Positions 31,389-33,623 of a DNA stretch of 33,623 bases are shown one piece after another. The stretch's first letter is position 1. The number at the start of each line of letters is the position of its first letter. The DNA comes from Candidatus Gastranaerophilales bacterium (GTDB lineage: Bacteria; Cyanobacteriota; Vampirovibrionia; Gastranaerophilales; Gastranaerophilaceae). The position numbers and the translations under genes are program-made. The notes under the pieces were generated by a model, which did not search any database, was not told the DNA's origin, and saw only the letters and a list, made by a program, of their open reading frames with translations. The stretch covers positions 1 to 33,623 of the forward strand of contig CAJUPC010000013.1 in the NCBI GenBank assembly GCA_910588555.1, given 5' to 3'.

Positions 31389-32657
31389 TTATACCTGAGC
31401 TAACGAACAAGCTTGAGATTTCAAAGCGTCAGCTTTATCGGTTCTTTCCCAAGGAACATCAATATCTGTTCTGCCCATGTGACCGTAAGCAGCTAACAAT
31501 TGATAGAATTTACCGCCGTTTTTAGAAGGCAATCCGCGTAAATCAAATTGATTAATAATAGCCGCAGGTCTTAAATCAAAGTTCTTAGAAACAAGTGAAG
31601 AAATTTCATCATCAGAAATTTTACCTGTTCCAAAAGTATCAACCATGATTGAAATAGGTTCTGCAACACCGATAGCATATGCAAGTTCGATTTCGCATTT
31701 TTCAGCCAAACCGGCAGCAACTACGTTTTTAGCAACCCAGCGTGAAGCATAAGCCGCTGATCTGTCAACTTTTGTGGGGTCTTTTCCTGAGAAAGCGCCG
31801 CCACCATGACGAGAATAACCACCGTATGTATCAACAATAATTTTACGTCCTGTCAAACCTGCGTCACCTTGAGGACCGCCTACAACGAAACGTCCTGACG
31901 GGTTTACAAGAATAATTGTTTTTTCGTCACATTTGATAGGTTCAGTTGCAAATACAGAATCTATAACTAATTTTTTGATATCGTTTTTGATAATTTCCTG
32001 AACTTTTGCGTTATCTGAAATGCCGTTGATTTCAGGGTCATGTTGAGTTGAAATTAAAACTGTATGAATTCTAGCGGGTTTTCCGTCAACATATTCAACA
32101 GTAACCTGAGATTTTCCATCCGGTCTTAAATAGTTAACAAGTCCTTGTTTTCTAACTTGAGCAAGTCTGTAAGACAATTTGTGAGCCAAGCTGATAGGCA
32201 ACGGCATTAATTCTGGAGTTTCGTTACAAGCGTAACCAAACATAATACCCTGGTCACCGGCGCCAATATTTTCAGTTTCAGAAACAGAAGTATCAGCGTT
32301 ATCAGAACGTGTTTCAAAAGCTTTATTAACACCGCCTGCAATATCGCAAGACTGTTCGTCAATACTTGTTAATACAGCGCAGGTTTTGTAATCAAAACCG
32401 CCGCCTTCTCTGCCGATGTAACCGATATTTTTGATAGTGTTACGAACAACAGACGGAATATCAACATAGCAATCTGCCGTAATTTCGCCGCACACAAGCG
32501 CCATGCCTGTAGTAACCGTAGTTTCGGCAGCAACACGTGATTGCGGGTATTTTGTCAAAAATTCATCTAAGATTGCGTCAGAAATCTGGTCGCAAACTTT
32601 GTCGGGGTGTCCTTCCGTAACAGATTCGGAAGTAAATAAAAAGTTTCTTGGTGTCAT
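31389..32657 (-). CDS. metK: S-adenosylmethionine synthetase
   Basis: MetK makes S-adenosylmethionine from methionine and ATP. The 422-residue protein has SVTEGHPDK with His17, the motif GAGDQGIMFGYA, and the glycine-rich signature GGGAFSGKDPTKVDRSAAY. The start at 32657 is chosen because AAGGAG stands a few bases upstream and the family begins at FLFTSESVTEGHPDK. An upstream in-frame ATG at 32774 would add 39 residues with no family match and would translate through the structured leader. The protein is slightly longer than the usual 380-400. BioA at 15195 uses its product. Confidence 0.96.
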   Translation of the reverse strand: MTPRNFLFTSESVTEGHPDKVCDQISDAILDEFLTKYPQSRVAAETTVTTGMALVCGEITADCYVDIPSVVRNTIKNIGYIGREGGGFDYKTCAVLTSIDEQSCDIAGGVNKAFETRSDNADTSVSETENIGAGDQGIMFGYACNETPELMPLPISLAHKLSYRLAQVRKQGLVNYLRPDGKSQVTVEYVDGKPARIHTVLISTQHDPEINGISDNAKVQEIIKNDIKKLVIDSVFATEPIKCDEKTIILVNPSGRFVVGGPQGDAGLTGRKIIVDTYGGYSRHGGGAFSGKDPTKVDRSAAYASRWVAKNVVAAGLAEKCEIELAYAIGVAEPISIMVDTFGTGKISDDEISSLVSKNFDLRPAAIINQFDLRGLPSKNGGKFYQLLAAYGHMGRTDIDVPWERTDKADALKSQACSLAQV

Positions 32658-32681
32658 CTTTTTCTCCTTAATTTGTTTTTT

Positions 32682-32740
32682 GGGTTCGGCGAAACTTATC
32701 ACCGTCAACCCGCCGGTAAGGTTTTTAATTCCGACCCGGC
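32682..32740 (-). promoter_or_regulatory. Structured metK leader, candidate SAM-responsive element
   Basis: Two hairpins abut without a gap. Hairpin A (32740-32712) pairs GCCGG with CCGGC. Hairpin B (32711-32682) pairs GGGTT with AACCC and then CGGTG with CGCCG, with a GA bulge. Their loops, AAACCTTA and TAAGTTT, could pair with one bulge. An alternative long stem pairs GGGTCGG with CCGAACCC and AAACCTTACCG with CGGTGATAAGTTT, which excludes A and B. The metK SD lies about 12 bases after it. It does not match the SAM-I, SAM-II or SAM-III consensus as I know them. Confidence 0.4.
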
Positions 32741-32752
32741 ATATTAATAAAG

Positions 32753-32781
32753 AGTGTACACCATACAATTTCAAAAATCAA
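32753..32781 (-). promoter_or_regulatory. Possible metK promoter
   Basis: Minus-strand TTGATT (32781-32776), 17 bases, TACACT (32758-32753). Transcription would begin near 32746, just before hairpin A of the leader, giving an mRNA leader of about 90 bases. Confidence 0.4.
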
Positions 32782-32803
32782 ATAATGTGTGAAGATGTGT
32801 TAA

Positions 32804-33622
32804 TCATAAAGTTGCATCTCCTTGTAAAACTATAGGTAAATTATACTTATGAGCCAGCTCTATAAAATCTTCAGGACACTCATCCAAGCTGTTTACTTTA
32901 GCATACAAAGCTTCAATAGCGGGATTAAAAGAAGTTACTTCACTTTCCAGCATATGGTTAGTACATTCATTAACAGCCTCTTTTATTTGTTCTGCATTTA
33001 TTGATTTATCACCAATTTTTATATCATGTATTTGAGTTAAATACTTTGCTGACTGAAGCTTTTTAGCTAATTGTGCATATTCTTGCTCTGTTATTGTAAC
33101 GCCATTTTGTGCTAAAGATTTCATAAACATATCACGATAACCTTTACTTGATTCTGTATCAAATATCAGGCGAACAAAAGATTCACGACCTTTTTTCAAA
33201 CCGGTTACATTATCAAATCCCAATGTTCCAATATTCATTTGGTCATTTTTCAATATAATACCATATCTATAACCCATAAATGTTGAATTTTTATTTCCTT
33301 TTATTAGTGTAGAGGACGGAACAAAGTCTCTAAATTGATCATTTGAAAGTCGCAACATAGCTTCAATATCTTGAGCTTCGCTTGTTCCATAAGAGTCATT
33401 TGTCATATGAACATTAAAAGTAACATTTTCCGGTGTTGTATTTGGAGGAAATCCGAATTTTGCCAAATCTTCATCCGACACCATATTGGACAAATTAAGA
33501 ACTTTTATATCTTTTCCATTATAATTCACTGTTGGAAAATCTTCGCCATTATTCAAAATATGAGAAGTAAATAAGAATTTTTGACCACTATATAATTCAT
33601 TAAAAGCTGTATTAATATTTTT
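32804..33622 (-). CDS. Large hypothetical protein, C-terminal part
   Basis: The frame is open to the right edge of the window, so this is the last 272 residues of a longer protein; the codon at 33556 is TTG, not the start. I recognise no domain. The visible part is soluble and mixed alpha/beta (for example SFVRLIFDTESSKGYRDMF and LAKKLQSAKYLTQIHDIKIG), with no membrane helix and no repeat. It ends TGA about 23 bases before the metK -35. Confidence 0.65.
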   Translation of the reverse strand, partial: KNINTAFNELYSGQKFLFTSHILNNGEDFPTVNYNGKDIKVLNLSNMVSDEDLAKFGFPPNTTPENVTFNVHMTNDSYGTSEAQDIEAMLRLSNDQFRDFVPSSTLIKGNKNSTFMGYRYGIILKNDQMNIGTLGFDNVTGLKKGRESFVRLIFDTESSKGYRDMFMKSLAQNGVTITEQEYAQLAKKLQSAKYLTQIHDIKIGDKSINAEQIKEAVNECTNHMLESEVTSFNPAIEALYAKVNSLDECPEDFIELAHKYNLPIVLQGDATL

Positions 33623-33623
33623 T

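Noticed and set aside
32658..32774. Upstream in-frame ATG extending MetK by 39 residues
   Set aside because: The extension has no family match, runs through the structured leader, and a strong AAGGAG precedes the ATG at 32657.

Overview
The window is one AT-rich bacterial chromosome segment, densely packed with genes and partial at both ends. It combines a Gram-negative envelope (LpxK for lipid A, a Skp/OmpH chaperone, an MCE/MlaD lipid-transport protein, a TpsB outer-membrane transporter) with strict-anaerobe energy metabolism (a trimeric NAD-linked [FeFe] hydrogenase). It also carries three type IV pilin-like proteins with the N-terminus FTLAEVLITLGIIG. That combination suggests a non-photosynthetic gut cyanobacterium (Candidatus Gastranaerophilales / Melainabacteria, Vampirovibrionia). 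The assignment is inferred from gene content, not from a marker-gene search.

Layout. 1-1624: the end of an HD-domain protein, then two tandem thymidylate-kinase-like genes. 1635-2312 (-): a pilin-like gene with a G10 tract. 2447-5443: mce/mlaD, lpxK and nth, closely packed. 5504-6070: a small gene broken by one in-frame stop. 6172-10286: the three-gene hydrogenase operon. 10304-11419: a block of a Xre regulator (-) and a pilin-like gene (+), bounded by two terminators that are exact reverse complements of each other. 11418-14492: a Gdx/SugE exporter, Skp and TpsB. 14563-16538: bioD-bioA. 16558-18153 (-): a TPR protein. 18267-19577: a homocitrate/Re-citrate/isopropylmalate synthase-family enzyme. 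19663-20425: a pilin-like gene with a C12 tract that puts it out of frame with its start. 20431-23439: a PHP phosphoesterase, a membrane protein, a zinc-ribbon protein, RNase PH and a secreted coiled-coil protein. 23481-27507: acetolactate synthase, type-4 uracil-DNA glycosylase, a second Xre regulator with a divergent small gene, and an M16 peptidase. 27569-31352: nanE, a ROK kinase, a small protein, a UbiA-family prenyltransferase and a YibE/F protein. 31389-32740: metK with a structured leader. 32804 to the right edge: a large unknown protein.

The most striking signal is the set of three pilin-like genes. Each carries a different repeat in the short segment just before the prepilin-peptidase site: G10 (in frame, ON as written), C12 (out of frame, OFF as written) and two perfect 51-bp repeats that multiply the FTLAEV site. 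In both homopolymer genes the two wrong frames stop within a few codons, so slippage would act as a clean ON/OFF switch. Together they look like a phase- or length-variable surface pilin repertoire. The alternative for the C12 case is a homopolymer sequencing error.

Other points worth following are a compact metK leader with two mutually exclusive RNA folds, two Xre genes each facing a textbook TTGACA-17-TATACT promoter, and several genes with no ribosome-binding site whose -10-like hexamer ends exactly six bases before the ATG (candidate leaderless mRNAs). No tRNA, rRNA, CRISPR array, transposase or integrase was seen.
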